A DNA stretch of 64,000 bases from 13-2-20CM-66-19 sp036273735 (GTDB taxonomy: Bacteria; Pseudomonadota; Gammaproteobacteria; Steroidobacterales; Steroidobacteraceae). The stretch covers positions 1 through 64,000 of the forward strand of contig DASUHA010000101.1 in the NCBI GenBank assembly GCA_036273735.1. The letters are read 5' to 3'. The notes below the pieces were generated by a model. It ran no database searches and had not been told where the DNA came from. It saw only the letters and a list, made by a program, of their open reading frames with translations. Positions within the stretch are counted from its first letter, which is position 1; every line of letters starts with the position of its first letter. Below, piece after piece: positions 25,661-34,272 of the stretch. The position numbers and the translations under genes are program-made.

Positions 25661-28110
25661 CAGAACGAGTGGCTGCCGTAGATGCCTATCGTGCGGGGCT
25701 GGTTCGTCAGGTATCCCACGCGCGCGCTCCGACCGCGCTCGTAGTCGAGAGCCAGCACCGCTGTCTTGTCGGCGATATTGTTGACGTAGGCGGCGATCTC
25801 CCAGCGATCGTCCTTCAAGCCGAACCGCAGGTTGGCGAGGGTGTAGGACGGCAGCTCCGTGTTGAAATTGATCTGGCTGGTGGTGAGTGGTCCGCCATAT
25901 ACGATGAGTCGCGCGGCGTTCGGATCGGCTGCCGTGCCGCCGATCTGGCCCCAGCCCGGCTCTTCGTTCTCGAACTGGGAGAACGAGGAGCCGACGTATT
26001 GCAGGGTGAAGTTCCCGAACAGGTCGGTCGAGCCTCTGAGCGGTATGGTAAATCCGGCGTAGCCGACCGCCTGGAATTTGGGTGCAGTTGGGAGCCTGTT
26101 ACCGTCCTGGAGGCCACCAACGACGCCGAGTGAGGAGATGACCGAGGATGTGAGCTTGGCATTGAGAGCCGTCGCGGACACACCGAAGTCCCAGATCGCA
26201 TCCGGCCTGAAGAAAGCCTCCGCCTCGAAGCCTTCACTGCGAGCGGTCGGCACATTGATCACGAGGCGCGAGGAGCAGGTGCCGGCGGTGGCGGTCGCCT
26301 GCAGGTTCGTGATGTCCTCGTAGAAGGCGGCAACGTTGAGCGTGAGGCGCCGGTCCATCCACTGCGACTTCAGACCCAGCTCGTAATCCCAGAGCTTCTC
26401 GTCTTTCCAGTTGCGATACCCGCCAAAGACTTGCTTGTCGAGCGCTGAGCATAGCGGTAGGTTGATGGGGTCATTGATGCCTCCCAGGCGGAACCCCCGC
26501 GAGGCCTGCGCGTAGACCTGTGCGTCCGGGAGCAGCTTGTAGCTCAAAATCACGCGCGGGGACGCGCCGCTCGAGGAGACGCTCCCTGGAATCCCGCCGG
26601 CGGGAGTAGGGGAGGAGAACACTCCGTGGAAATTGAGGACCCGGTCCTCGTCATACTTGTAGTAGCGCAGGCCCGCGGTCAGCGAGATCTGGTCGGTCGC
26701 GTGCCAGGTGCCCTCGCCGAACACTGCGTACTGCTTCAGCCTGTAGCTGATATCGGACCAGAAGGGCGTGTCGGGGGGGGCGAGCGGATCGGTGCCCAGA
26801 GGATTGCCGAATTTCGCATTGAGCGCGTCGTAGCCGGGCGTCGGCAAGGACTGTCCATACCGCCTGCCCGTATGCTGAAAGAAGCCGCCGACCAGCCAGT
26901 CAATGGTTTGCCTGCCGTTCGATGCCAGGCGTACCTCCTGGGATATCACGTTGAGGTGCGTGCGGTCGTACAGGGGCGAGTTGGTGCGGACTCCGGCAGG
27001 GTCAGCCGGTGTGGATGCGTCGGTGAACGCATCGACCGTCACGCTGCCGGTAAGCTGTGTCGCATCGCGCAGTACCAGAACATTGCGATGCGTATAGGAG
27101 GTCACCGAGGTCAGGGTAGCGAAGCCGAGATCGTAGGCAACTTTGACGTCGGCAAGCGTAAAGTCGTCTGTCAGCCCCTCCTGCTGCTGCCGGTACTGCT
27201 GAAGACTGCCAATCGTCACGGCGGGCTGGGTGGTCGTGTACTGATTCGCGAGAATGTTGTAAATATCGACACGTGGAAAGCCGTTGGTCTGGAGCTTCTG
27301 GAATACCAGGCGGGGGGTAATTGAAAGCGCGGCGTTCGGCTTGATGAGGAGCTCGAGACGCCCGCCCCCGCGATCGCCGGTGTTGACGGCCTTCTGGACC
27401 TTGAAGCCGCTCGGTTTCTCGGCTCCCTCCGGGCCAAGCGGTGTGATCGCATCGATGAAGCCCCCCATGTGCCGCCAGTAGCCGACGACACGGGCGGCGA
27501 CGGTATCACTGAGCGGGAGGTTGAGCGCGCTTCTGAAATAGCCCCCTTCGCTGCCATGACTCACGTCCTCGAGGGCCGCGTCGGTCACCACTTCAAGCTT
27601 GCCGAGCACCGGCTGGCGCGTGATGTAGCGGACCGTCCCGGCCTCCGAGCCGGCGCCAAACAGCGTGCCCTGCGGACCGCGCAGTACCTCGAATCGGTCG
27701 AGGTCGAAGAGCTCGAGGTCGGGCGTGAAGAGGGCCACGGAGATGGGCGACTCATCGAGATAGACGCCCACCTGCTCCTTGACACCCGGCTGGTCGCGAA
27801 TCACCTGGCCCGAGCTGATACCGCGGATCGCCATTTGGCTCTGGCCCGGGCCCAGATCCGCAACCGCGAAGCCCGCTACGTTGCGTGCGAGGTCGACGAT
27901 ATCGGTCGCGCCGGAGTTGATGATCTGGTCCTGGCTCGTGGCCGATACGGAGAACGGGACGTTCTGGATGTTCTCCGATCGCTTCGTCGCCGTGACGATC
28001 ACTTCCTTCAGTTGAACCCCCACCTCCGGCTGCTGTTGCGCTGCGGCAACGAGCGGCAGCGGGGCCGCAAGCATAGTGAAGACAACAGCGGCTCGTGTTA
28101 GCGCTCTCAT
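25660..28110 (-). CDS. TonB-dependent outer-membrane receptor
   Basis: Outer-membrane beta-barrel of 816 residues with a signal peptide (ALTRAAVVFTMLAAPLPLVAA). A TonB box/plug start (EVIVTATKRSENIQNVPFSV) is followed by the plug (IRGISSG, FDLDRFEVLRGPQGTLFG, GTVRYITRQP) and a long barrel ending in aromatic residue F (IGIYGSHSF). It matches the large iron-complex-type receptor family widespread in Steroidobacter, Sphingomonas and Xanthomonas relatives, which also take up oligosaccharides, steroids or aromatic ligands. The start at 28110 is chosen for the GGAGGGGAG site; an upstream frame is ignored. It is coupled to the FAD oxidoreductase, suggesting uptake and first oxidation of one substrate. 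Confidence 0.88.
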   Translation of the reverse strand: MRALTRAAVVFTMLAAPLPLVAAAQQQPEVGVQLKEVIVTATKRSENIQNVPFSVSATSQDQIINSGATDIVDLARNVAGFAVADLGPGQSQMAIRGISSGQVIRDQPGVKEQVGVYLDESPISVALFTPDLELFDLDRFEVLRGPQGTLFGAGSEAGTVRYITRQPVLGKLEVVTDAALEDVSHGSEGGYFRSALNLPLSDTVAARVVGYWRHMGGFIDAITPLGPEGAEKPSGFKVQKAVNTGDRGGGRLELLIKPNAALSITPRLVFQKLQTNGFPRVDIYNILANQYTTTQPAVTIGSLQQYRQQQEGLTDDFTLADVKVAYDLGFATLTSVTSYTHRNVLVLRDATQLTGSVTVDAFTDASTPADPAGVRTNSPLYDRTHLNVISQEVRLASNGRQTIDWLVGGFFQHTGRRYGQSLPTPGYDALNAKFGNPLGTDPLAPPDTPFWSDISYRLKQYAVFGEGTWHATDQISLTAGLRYYKYDEDRVLNFHGVFSSPTPAGGIPGSVSSSGASPRVILSYKLLPDAQVYAQASRGFRLGGINDPINLPLCSALDKQVFGGYRNWKDEKLWDYELGLKSQWMDRRLTLNVAAFYEDITNLQATATAGTCSSRLVINVPTARSEGFEAEAFFRPDAIWDFGVSATALNAKLTSSVISSLGVVGGLQDGNRLPTAPKFQAVGYAGFTIPLRGSTDLFGNFTLQYVGSSFSQFENEEPGWGQIGGTAADPNAARLIVYGGPLTTSQINFNTELPSYTLANLRFGLKDDRWEIAAYVNNIADKTAVLALDYERGRSARVGYLTNQPRTIGIYGSHSF

Positions 28111-28215
28111 AGCTCTCCCCTCCAACTCGCGGTGCGCGTTGGCTGTTGTTATTGGGCGCGAGTATGCTCCCAAGCACCACTGAGTGCAAAGTGGAGAGCG
28201 GGGACGGCGCTGCCG

Positions 28216-28596
28216 TCACGTGTCCGACCGGCGGAAGTAGCTTGATGCAGCCGGATGAAAAAGACCCGCAAGCAGGAGCGCTAATATCACCAGGTGTGCC
28301 AGCAGTACATAAGGGTCGCGTATCGACAGGGCGACGTGCAGCGCCATCCAAATGGCCAGCAGCCAGCGGGCCCAGTCGCGGCCCTTCAACACGAAGACTC
28401 CTCCGAGCAGCGCTGCTATTCCGATGCTGAGAACCGCGAGGTCGTCACCTGCCAGATGCGCAGGCCTGCTCGTGAGTGGGATCGCGCCACGCCAGATATC
28501 CAGCAGGCCAAGCGTTATGAAGACCACTCCGATGACGACAATGTATACGGGACGCTTCTTTGCAGTCTGCACTTGGCCGTTCAGACTGATGTTCAT
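28216..28596 (-). CDS. small multi-pass membrane protein
   Basis: Protein of 126 residues with four hydrophobic segments (VYIVVIGVVFITLGLLD; DLAVLSIGIAALLGGVFVL; WARWLLAIWMALHVALS; LLAHLVILALLLAGLF). No family was recognised. Its ATG (28594-28596) overlaps the stop of the ankyrin gene as ATGA, so it is translated with it. The Trp/Arg-rich GRDWARWLL turn before helix 3 is typical of small uncharacterised inner-membrane proteins. Function unknown. Confidence 0.65.
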   Translation of the reverse strand: MNISLNGQVQTAKKRPVYIVVIGVVFITLGLLDIWRGAIPLTSRPAHLAGDDLAVLSIGIAALLGGVFVLKGRDWARWLLAIWMALHVALSIRDPYVLLAHLVILALLLAGLFHPAASSYFRRSDT

Positions 28597-30182
28597 GCCA
28601 ATCGCTCCGGTCGGGCGCGGCGCCATTCGCCGATGATCTCGAGAATGGCGTCAGCGGGTTCTCCCTTGTCCGAATGCCACTCCGGCAGGGGGCCGGAGTC
28701 CAGGAGCAGGCGCCCCACACGGGCGTATTCGGTCTCGCGGCCTGCATGCGAGCGGCATCCTTCTGCGGCCCAGATCAAGGGTGGAGCGTTGAACTCGCGA
28801 TCACGATGGGCGGGAGAGGCACCATGCTCCAGAAGGACGCGCACTGCATCCGCATGCCCGGCCATCGCGGCACAGTGGAGGGCGGTCTTGCCGATTTGCT
28901 CATCGCCGCGGTTCGGATCGAAGCCGGCGGCTAGTAGTGCCTCGAGCGCCCTCGAATCACCCTCGTCAGCGGCACGATACATTGTTGCGTAGTGCTCGTT
29001 GCCAATTTTGGCCCGCAGATCCGGCTCGGCGGCCAGCATTTTTTCCGCCGTCTCGCGGTCTCCGCGACTGCAGGCCGATACCAGCCGGTCTATGGGTCGC
29101 AGCTCCTCGGCCGCGCCGCGGCTGGCCAACCAGTCAGCGACAGCGTGGTTGGCGTTGAGCTCTGCGATCTCATACGGGGTGCGGCCATCCGCGCGCCGGC
29201 GCGTTGGGTCGGCGCCACGGGTGACGAGCGCTTCGGCGAGCGCCACGTCCCAGCGCTGGGCGACGACGTGCAGCGGTGTTTCGCCGTTTTCCGCAAAGAC
29301 GGGATCCGGCTCGGCCCCATGCTCGAGCAGCCAATGTGCCCCGATCGGCGTTGTCGCCCAATGCAAAATGGCGTACAGCGGCGCCGCGCCATCGGTGGCC
29401 CAGGGCTGATTCGGGCTGGCTCCGTAGGCGGTGAGAAGGTCGAGCGCCGCCGCGTCACCGGCTCCGGCGGCAAGGGGGAATGTGATGCCGTCGTTGGGAT
29501 CTGCGCCGGCCTGGAGCAGCAGTTCGACCAGCGGCAGGAGCTGCACTACGCGCGAGGCTCCCCAGAGCACCGGGCGTCGCACTCCGTGATGCAGCCAGGG
29601 AAAGCGCGTGCCGGGGTCCGTACCGAGCTCGAGCAGCTGGCGAGCGATTGCAACCAGCCCGCCCGGATCGGCGACGCTGCCATGACGCAACGAGGTATGG
29701 CAGACGTAGAGGATGGCTTCCCAGCCACGGGGTCCGTCAGGCTCGTGAGCGAGCTCGGGATTTTTTGCAAGCCATCCATTTGCGCGCCGCGCATCGCCGG
29801 TGACGAGAGCGACGTGGAAACTCGACCCGACAATACCGGGGTGTAATCGCAGCAGGCGCTCGGCACGATCTTCGCGGCCATCGGTCGCGGCTTCAACGAA
29901 TTCGCGCACGGCATCACTGAATTTGAGTGTCAGCAGCGCGACGTGCTCGCTCAGCGCCTTCCAGGAAGAGAAGCCGTATTCGCGGGCAATCGCCGATTGC
30001 GCATCGTGAAGCGCAAGGGAAGCGCCGCCAAGTTGCTCTTCGCCGAGGTCTCTAAAAGCCGGTAGCAGTCGAAATCGCGCGAGTGCGGTGGCATCTCGGG
30101 CTCTCGCAGAGCGCAGCAGCTCCTTGGCCTTTCGTTTCAGCTGATCGAGATCGGGGTTATCGGGCAGTGCGGTATGGGGCAC
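28593..30182 (-). CDS. ankyrin-repeat protein
   Basis: Protein of 529 residues. The N-terminal helical region (LDQLKRKAKELLRSARARD ... AREYGFSSWKAL) is typical of bacterial ankyrin proteins with a short DNA- or protein-binding-like head. From about residue 190 onwards there are ankyrin repeats with GADPN, GETPLHVVAQR, GADPTRRRADGRTPYEIA, AGFDPNRGDEQIGKTALHCAAMAGHADAVRVLLEHGASP. No signal peptide is present. Ankyrin stacks mediate protein binding; the partner is unknown. It overlaps the membrane protein gene by 4 bases, and the two probably act together at the inner membrane (inference). Confidence 0.85.
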   Translation of the reverse strand: MPHTALPDNPDLDQLKRKAKELLRSARARDATALARFRLLPAFRDLGEEQLGGASLALHDAQSAIAREYGFSSWKALSEHVALLTLKFSDAVREFVEAATDGREDRAERLLRLHPGIVGSSFHVALVTGDARRANGWLAKNPELAHEPDGPRGWEAILYVCHTSLRHGSVADPGGLVAIARQLLELGTDPGTRFPWLHHGVRRPVLWGASRVVQLLPLVELLLQAGADPNDGITFPLAAGAGDAAALDLLTAYGASPNQPWATDGAAPLYAILHWATTPIGAHWLLEHGAEPDPVFAENGETPLHVVAQRWDVALAEALVTRGADPTRRRADGRTPYEIAELNANHAVADWLASRGAAEELRPIDRLVSACSRGDRETAEKMLAAEPDLRAKIGNEHYATMYRAADEGDSRALEALLAAGFDPNRGDEQIGKTALHCAAMAGHADAVRVLLEHGASPAHRDREFNAPPLIWAAEGCRSHAGRETEYARVGRLLLDSGPLPEWHSDKGEPADAILEIIGEWRRARPERLA

Positions 30183-30488
30183 GATAGTTCTCCATGCTCG
30201 CGCCGGCGGTCCGCAGGCTGGCTAACATGGAAGACGATGTGCCGTCACCTGTAGCTGTAGAAGGGTGGACTCCGTCCTTCGCGCGGACCCGCATGCGCCC
30301 CTTTGCGCAGTCAAGATCATGCTACTCAGCACACGCCACGTCAAGCGCCGGCCGAGCCTAACGCCGCGGGAAATCGTCAAGACCTACGGCGTCCGGCATG
30401 TCCCGGCAGGATGCTCGAAACCGTCACGCGTGCCGCGGAAATCTGCTATCCGGCGCGGATTTCGTTCTGGGATGATTTGGGTCCTGTC
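30183..30488. other. 306-base intergenic stretch without a convincing gene
   Basis: Region between the ankyrin gene start and the orphan signal peptide. A short open frame on the plus strand (30265-30492) has no recognisable domain or good ribosome site. The region must hold the minus-strand promoter of the ankyrin/membrane-protein pair, but no clear -10/-35 pair could be fixed by eye. Confidence 0.4.
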
Positions 30489-30605
30489 ATGAAACTCCTG
30501 TACACGTCGCTTCTTCCCGCTTTGCTCGCGGCTCTACCGGCTGGCCATGCCGTGCTCGCGCCGAGGCGGCCTGAATCCCATTGTAAGTCACCTGCGCGGC
30601 TTTAA
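30489..30605 (+). pseudogene. orphan signal peptide, truncated gene
   Basis: ATG at 30489 opens 38 codons that begin as a perfect export signal (MKLLYTSLLPALLAALPAGH) and then run into the convergent PQQ-propeller gene, ending with TAA about 18 bases inside it. The body of the protein is missing. It looks like the 5' end of an exported-enzyme gene cut off by a deletion or rearrangement. It could be a chance frame. Confidence 0.35.
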
Positions 30606-32135
30606 GCCGAAGGCGTAGAGCTTGTTGTTAGAAATCGCATTGCTGTCATTGTACCCAGAGCCCCAATACACTACGCCGTCCACGATGGACGGCCCGTCAA
30701 TTACCGACCCCCCGCTGTCGAAGCTCCACAGGGCTTTCCCGGTGGCTGCATCGAATGCATACATGAGACCTGACTCAGACCCGGCATAGACCACGCCGTT
30801 GGCGACACTGACCGCGCCCTCATCAGCGGCGCCGGAAGTAGGATCGGGCGTCTGCCACAGCAGCCTGCCGGTTCGGACATCGAGTGCCGACCAGGCGCCC
30901 CAGGTGATTTCCTGCCCGTCCGGAATCAGCGTGTAGGGATTGCCGTCCTTGTTGGCAATGGCGGCATAGATGCGCCGGCCATCCGTAGCGGTGCCCCACT
31001 GAATGCCTCCTGTGCTGCCGCCCGGCCCCACCTGTGTGCTCCAGCGGATGTCGCCATTGTCCGGATTCAGGGCCCAGTAGCGGCCGCTCTTCTGTCCTAT
31101 TCCAACAATTCCGGGAAGCAGGTTCGGGCCTGATCCGCCGAGATCATAATCGGGACCTGGCGGAATGGGGCAGAGAAACTCGGCTGCGGGAACGATGCAG
31201 GCGTTGGTGAACACATCATAACTGAACAGGCGTTTCGACCAAACAATATGTCCGTCGGTGAGATCGAGCGCGAGGACCGAGTCGAAGTGATCGTCCGGAG
31301 CCTCACAGTCGGCGGTCGTATTGTTGTTGGCAACCGCCTGGTTCTCGCAATCGAGGACGCTCTGAGGAGCGCTGTAGTTGTTGCCGGTGCCGACGTAAAG
31401 TAGATGGCGGACAGGATCAATCGCGGGCTGCTGCCAGACCGGGCCGCCGCTGTATCCGCCCGGCTGGCCGCCGTTATCCGGAATCGTGTAGGTCTTCCAA
31501 AGGATCGCGCCCGTGTTGGCATCCAGTGCCACCACGCTGCCGCGGAAGGTGCAGCAGGCATAGACTGCATTGAATATCGGGGCGAGGGCGAAGACCTCCT
31601 CCTCCGAAGAGACTCCGACGTAAATGACATCGCCGAAGACGACGGCGGAGCCCGTGATCTTCGCGGCGGAATGGGAGTCGACGCGAGTGATCCAATGCAG
31701 GGCCCCTGTCCTGCGGTCGACGGCCATGATGCTCGTGCCGTTGTCGCTCAGGAAATTGGCTTCCTGGTCGCCCACGATGACGTCCTTGCCATGGATGGCC
31801 GGACTGGTGCGGGAGATTGCGCCGGGGGATCCATCGTAATCGGAGATCTGGTGGGACCAGAGCAATTGACCCGTATTTTTGCCGACGGCATATAGGTTGC
31901 CCGCTGAATCCGGCAAAAAGATGGTATCGCCGGATACGGTAGGAGTAGCCGAAACGTTGCCACCGGTGGTGAAAACCCACTTCACGGTGAGTGAGTTGAC
32001 GTTGGCCGGACTGATCCGCACCTCGGCAGGCTGGCTACGCGAGTCCGCGAGGTCGTGGCCGCTCACGCGCCAATCGGCTCCCTGGGCAGCCGCACAAATG
32101 CTGATCGCCAGCATGAACAGAGTGCTTCTCAACAT
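30588..32135 (-). CDS. exported PQQ-type beta-propeller protein (quinoprotein-like)
   Basis: Periplasmic protein of 515 residues with a signal peptide (STLFMLAISICAAAQG). The mature chain is a beta-propeller with repeated blade motifs: GDTIFLPDSAGNLYAVGKNTGQLLW, GSVVALDANTGAILWKTYT, HLLYVGTGNNYS, YWALNPDNGDIRWS, GVVYAGSESGLMYAFDAATGKALW. An adjacent cysteine pair (YACCTFRG) recalls the vicinal disulfide of PQQ alcohol dehydrogenases. No cytochrome c domain is present. It resembles polyvinyl-alcohol-dehydrogenase-like quinoproteins; whether PQQ is bound is unknown. ATG at 32135 is preferred (GGGAG eight bases upstream) over the GTG at 32144. Confidence 0.8.
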   Translation of the reverse strand: MLRSTLFMLAISICAAAQGADWRVSGHDLADSRSQPAEVRISPANVNSLTVKWVFTTGGNVSATPTVSGDTIFLPDSAGNLYAVGKNTGQLLWSHQISDYDGSPGAISRTSPAIHGKDVIVGDQEANFLSDNGTSIMAVDRRTGALHWITRVDSHSAAKITGSAVVFGDVIYVGVSSEEEVFALAPIFNAVYACCTFRGSVVALDANTGAILWKTYTIPDNGGQPGGYSGGPVWQQPAIDPVRHLLYVGTGNNYSAPQSVLDCENQAVANNNTTADCEAPDDHFDSVLALDLTDGHIVWSKRLFSYDVFTNACIVPAAEFLCPIPPGPDYDLGGSGPNLLPGIVGIGQKSGRYWALNPDNGDIRWSTQVGPGGSTGGIQWGTATDGRRIYAAIANKDGNPYTLIPDGQEITWGAWSALDVRTGRLLWQTPDPTSGAADEGAVSVANGVVYAGSESGLMYAFDAATGKALWSFDSGGSVIDGPSIVDGVVYWGSGYNDSNAISNNKLYAFGLKPRR

Positions 32136-33004
32136 GACGTTCACTCCCTATTGCATGTGGAGTTTCTGTGTTCTCCACTGCCGAACAGCATAGATTGTGC
32201 AGGCGGAGGAAGCTTGGACCACTTGGCCGCCCGGGCCCTGCACATCGCGGAGCGGGAATGGACCACTTTAGCGATGGCGTCCATCGAAGGAGAGGCGTTT
32301 GTGGCTGGCGGCCGAATCAGATGTTATTGTGGTACCGATACCGCAGCCAGGTCTCAGGGACGCTCGGTGCAGTCACCGCCGTCCTGGAACCGAGCGCGCT
32401 GCGGCGGACCCCGGGCATTGAGAGCATTGTTAATTTCAACCTCGAGCTCGACCGTACTCATGACCGCGGAGTCTGTTGACTTGCCGCCGTTGCTGCGCCT
32501 ACACTCCCGCCCATTGCGATGGTAACGCTCACATGCACTTCAAGTGGTGCCTGATGAGCACGGCCTTTGAGTTGGTGTGACGCCGCGGTAAGGCGGTGGC
32601 GCGCGATGCAATGCGGCAGACGCGCGTGGGAGGCAACGCCGTTCAACAGCGGTTTGACGGCTGGTTCAAGCGGGCCATAGCCCGAGCTGTGGCGTTGCCG
32701 CTCTGCAGCGTCGGATGAGAGGAAGAGCAAGGTGTTGCATTCCGTAGGCCGTCCGTGCTCCGGCCCGGCTCTCCCCCGGCTGGTGGTTGGTGTGGGGTTT
32801 GTTGGTGCTGCACGCCTTTGGCGCGTTGCTGGCGGCGCCAAATAATGAGCTCGCGTGCCTCATACGCAATGGCATCCATTCTCGCTGCAGTTTCCCCAAC
32901 GCTTCCTGGCGGGCAGTGACCACGCATGAGCGGGCGCCAGTATCCTCGCGGTCACTGCTTGGAGATGACCAATGATCCCACTACCTCACCGAGGGAGGTT
33001 TGTC
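32136..33004. other. 869-base non-coding region upstream of the xylanase gene
   Basis: No open frame here has a recognisable domain. A GGTACC-GA-TACC-like inverted motif sits near 32331. A strongly folded palindrome lies at 32632-32699 (listed separately). The last 100 bases lead into the xylanase with a good GAGGGAGG ribosome site. The region is unusually long for this window and may mark an insertion or deletion boundary. Confidence 0.5.
32632..32699 (+). repeat. 68-base asymmetric palindrome resembling an integron attC site
   Basis: Outer arms GGCAACGCC (32632-32640) and GGCGTTGCC (32691-32699) are exact complements. Inside, ACAGC (32646-32650) pairs with GCTGT (32686-32690), and CGGGC (32671-32675) pairs with GCCCG (32680-32684) around a CATA loop. 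The left side has 5- and 20-base unpaired segments, the right side one bulged A. Size, nested arms and extrahelical bases on one side recall attC recombination sites, but the GTTRRRY core is not matched and no integrase is in the window. Confidence 0.35.
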
Positions 33005-34165
33005 ATGAATGTCACGAAATTTCGCCTGATGGCCGCTGCCGCGGCCGGCCTTTTGGCCGTCGCGGGTGCGGCGACCGCCGCTGAGGCGTCGAGCTCGTCC
33101 AGCGATTCACTGCGTGACTTGGCGGCGCAGGTCCAATTGCGTATCGGCACGGCGGCGAGCCCCCTCGATCTCAGCGACCCAACTCTGTCGCGGATTACCT
33201 CCGACCAGTTCTCGGTCCTCACCCCGGAAAACGAGATGAAGTGGCAGGTCGTCGAGCCGCAGCAGGGGACCTTCGACTGGACAGGCGCCGACAACCTCGT
33301 CAACTTCGCCGAGACACACGAAGCGCTGGTGCGTGGGCACACGCTGGTGTGGCATAACCAGCTGCCGAACTGGCTGACGCAGGGCGTCGCCAACGGCACC
33401 ATCAGCGATTCTCAGTTGCGCGTTCTGCTGCATCAGCACATCACCACCGAGGTGAGGCGGTACCGCGGCAGGATCTGGCAGTGGGACGTCCTCAACGAGA
33501 TGTTCACCGACTCGAACCCATCGCAGATCAACCCGAACGACTTCTGGATCTCGCACCTCGGCCCGGGCGTCATTGCCGACGCGTTCCGCTGGGCGAAGGC
33601 GGCCGACCCGCACGCATTGCTCTGTTACAACGACTACAACATCGCCGGTGAGGATGGCAGCAATGCCAAGTTCGAAGCCGTTTTCACCATGGTCCAGAAC
33701 CTGCTGGCGCAGGACGTGCCGATTGACTGCGTGGGAGACCAGGGCCACCTCGACCTGCAGTACGGGTTCAACCCCAACCTGATGACCCAGGACCTGCAGA
33801 AATTGGCCAGCCTCGGCCTGAAGGTCGCAATCACCGAGGCGGATGTGCGCACGTTCGTGGAGACAACGGACAGTAAGCAGACCCCGATCGTCTCACCGAC
33901 GGACTCGACCTCCAGCCATACGGCGGACCCGGCCGGGGCGGATTGGTACGACGGGATGTTGCAATCGTGCCTGGCCGTGCAGGCGTGCATCTCGTTCACT
34001 GTGTGGGGCTTCGACGACTCGGAGTCGTGGGTGCCAGGCACCTTCCACGGTGAAGGTGATGCCGATCTCTACGACGTGAATCTCAACCCGAAGCCGCAGT
34101 ACACCGCTGTGCAGCAGACTCTGTCACTGGCTGCGGGCGCCCCGAATCGCCTCGGGGGACGATAA
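33005..34165 (+). CDS. GH10 endo-beta-1,4-xylanase
   Basis: Exported xylanase of 386 residues that cuts the xylan backbone with retention. Signal peptide FRLMAAAAAGLLAVAGAATA. The GH10 barrel has SVLTPENEMKW near the start, HTLVWHNQLPNW, the acid/base Glu in WQWDVLNEMF (about residue 164), CYNDYNI, VGDQGHLDL and the nucleophile Glu in VAITEADVR (about 277), then SFTVWGFDDSESWVPG. No carbohydrate-binding module. The ATG at 33005 has GAGGGAGG upstream; a longer in-frame start at 32972 is less likely. The wording of the barrel is close to actinobacterial GH10 enzymes, so horizontal origin is possible. It is convergent with GH27 across a strong terminator. Confidence 0.92.
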   Translation: MNVTKFRLMAAAAAGLLAVAGAATAAEASSSSSDSLRDLAAQVQLRIGTAASPLDLSDPTLSRITSDQFSVLTPENEMKWQVVEPQQGTFDWTGADNLVNFAETHEALVRGHTLVWHNQLPNWLTQGVANGTISDSQLRVLLHQHITTEVRRYRGRIWQWDVLNEMFTDSNPSQINPNDFWISHLGPGVIADAFRWAKAADPHALLCYNDYNIAGEDGSNAKFEAVFTMVQNLLAQDVPIDCVGDQGHLDLQYGFNPNLMTQDLQKLASLGLKVAITEADVRTFVETTDSKQTPIVSPTDSTSSHTADPAGADWYDGMLQSCLAVQACISFTVWGFDDSESWVPGTFHGEGDADLYDVNLNPKPQYTAVQQTLSLAAGAPNRLGGR

Positions 34166-34210
34166 GCGCTAAGGGCGCTGACGGCGGCCTGCTTCTGCGT
34201 ATCGCGGCAA

Positions 34211-34243
34211 GCGAGCCCGTCGCCGACACGGCGGCGGGCTCGC
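34211..34243. terminator. bidirectional terminator between GH10 and GH27 genes
   Basis: A 15-bp stem (one G-T wobble) with loop ACA: GCGAGCCCGTCGCCG at 34211-34225 pairs with CGGCGGCGGGCTCGC at 34229-34243. It lies between two convergent genes and is the strongest simple hairpin noticed in the window. Only short T/A-rich flanks follow. Confidence 0.7.
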
Positions 34244-34272
34244 AAGGGTTTGGCGACCAAAGGATTCCGGTG

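Noticed and set aside
32632..32699. Confirmed integron cassette
   Set aside because: The GTTRRRY core site is not matched, no integrase gene is in the window and only one copy was noticed.
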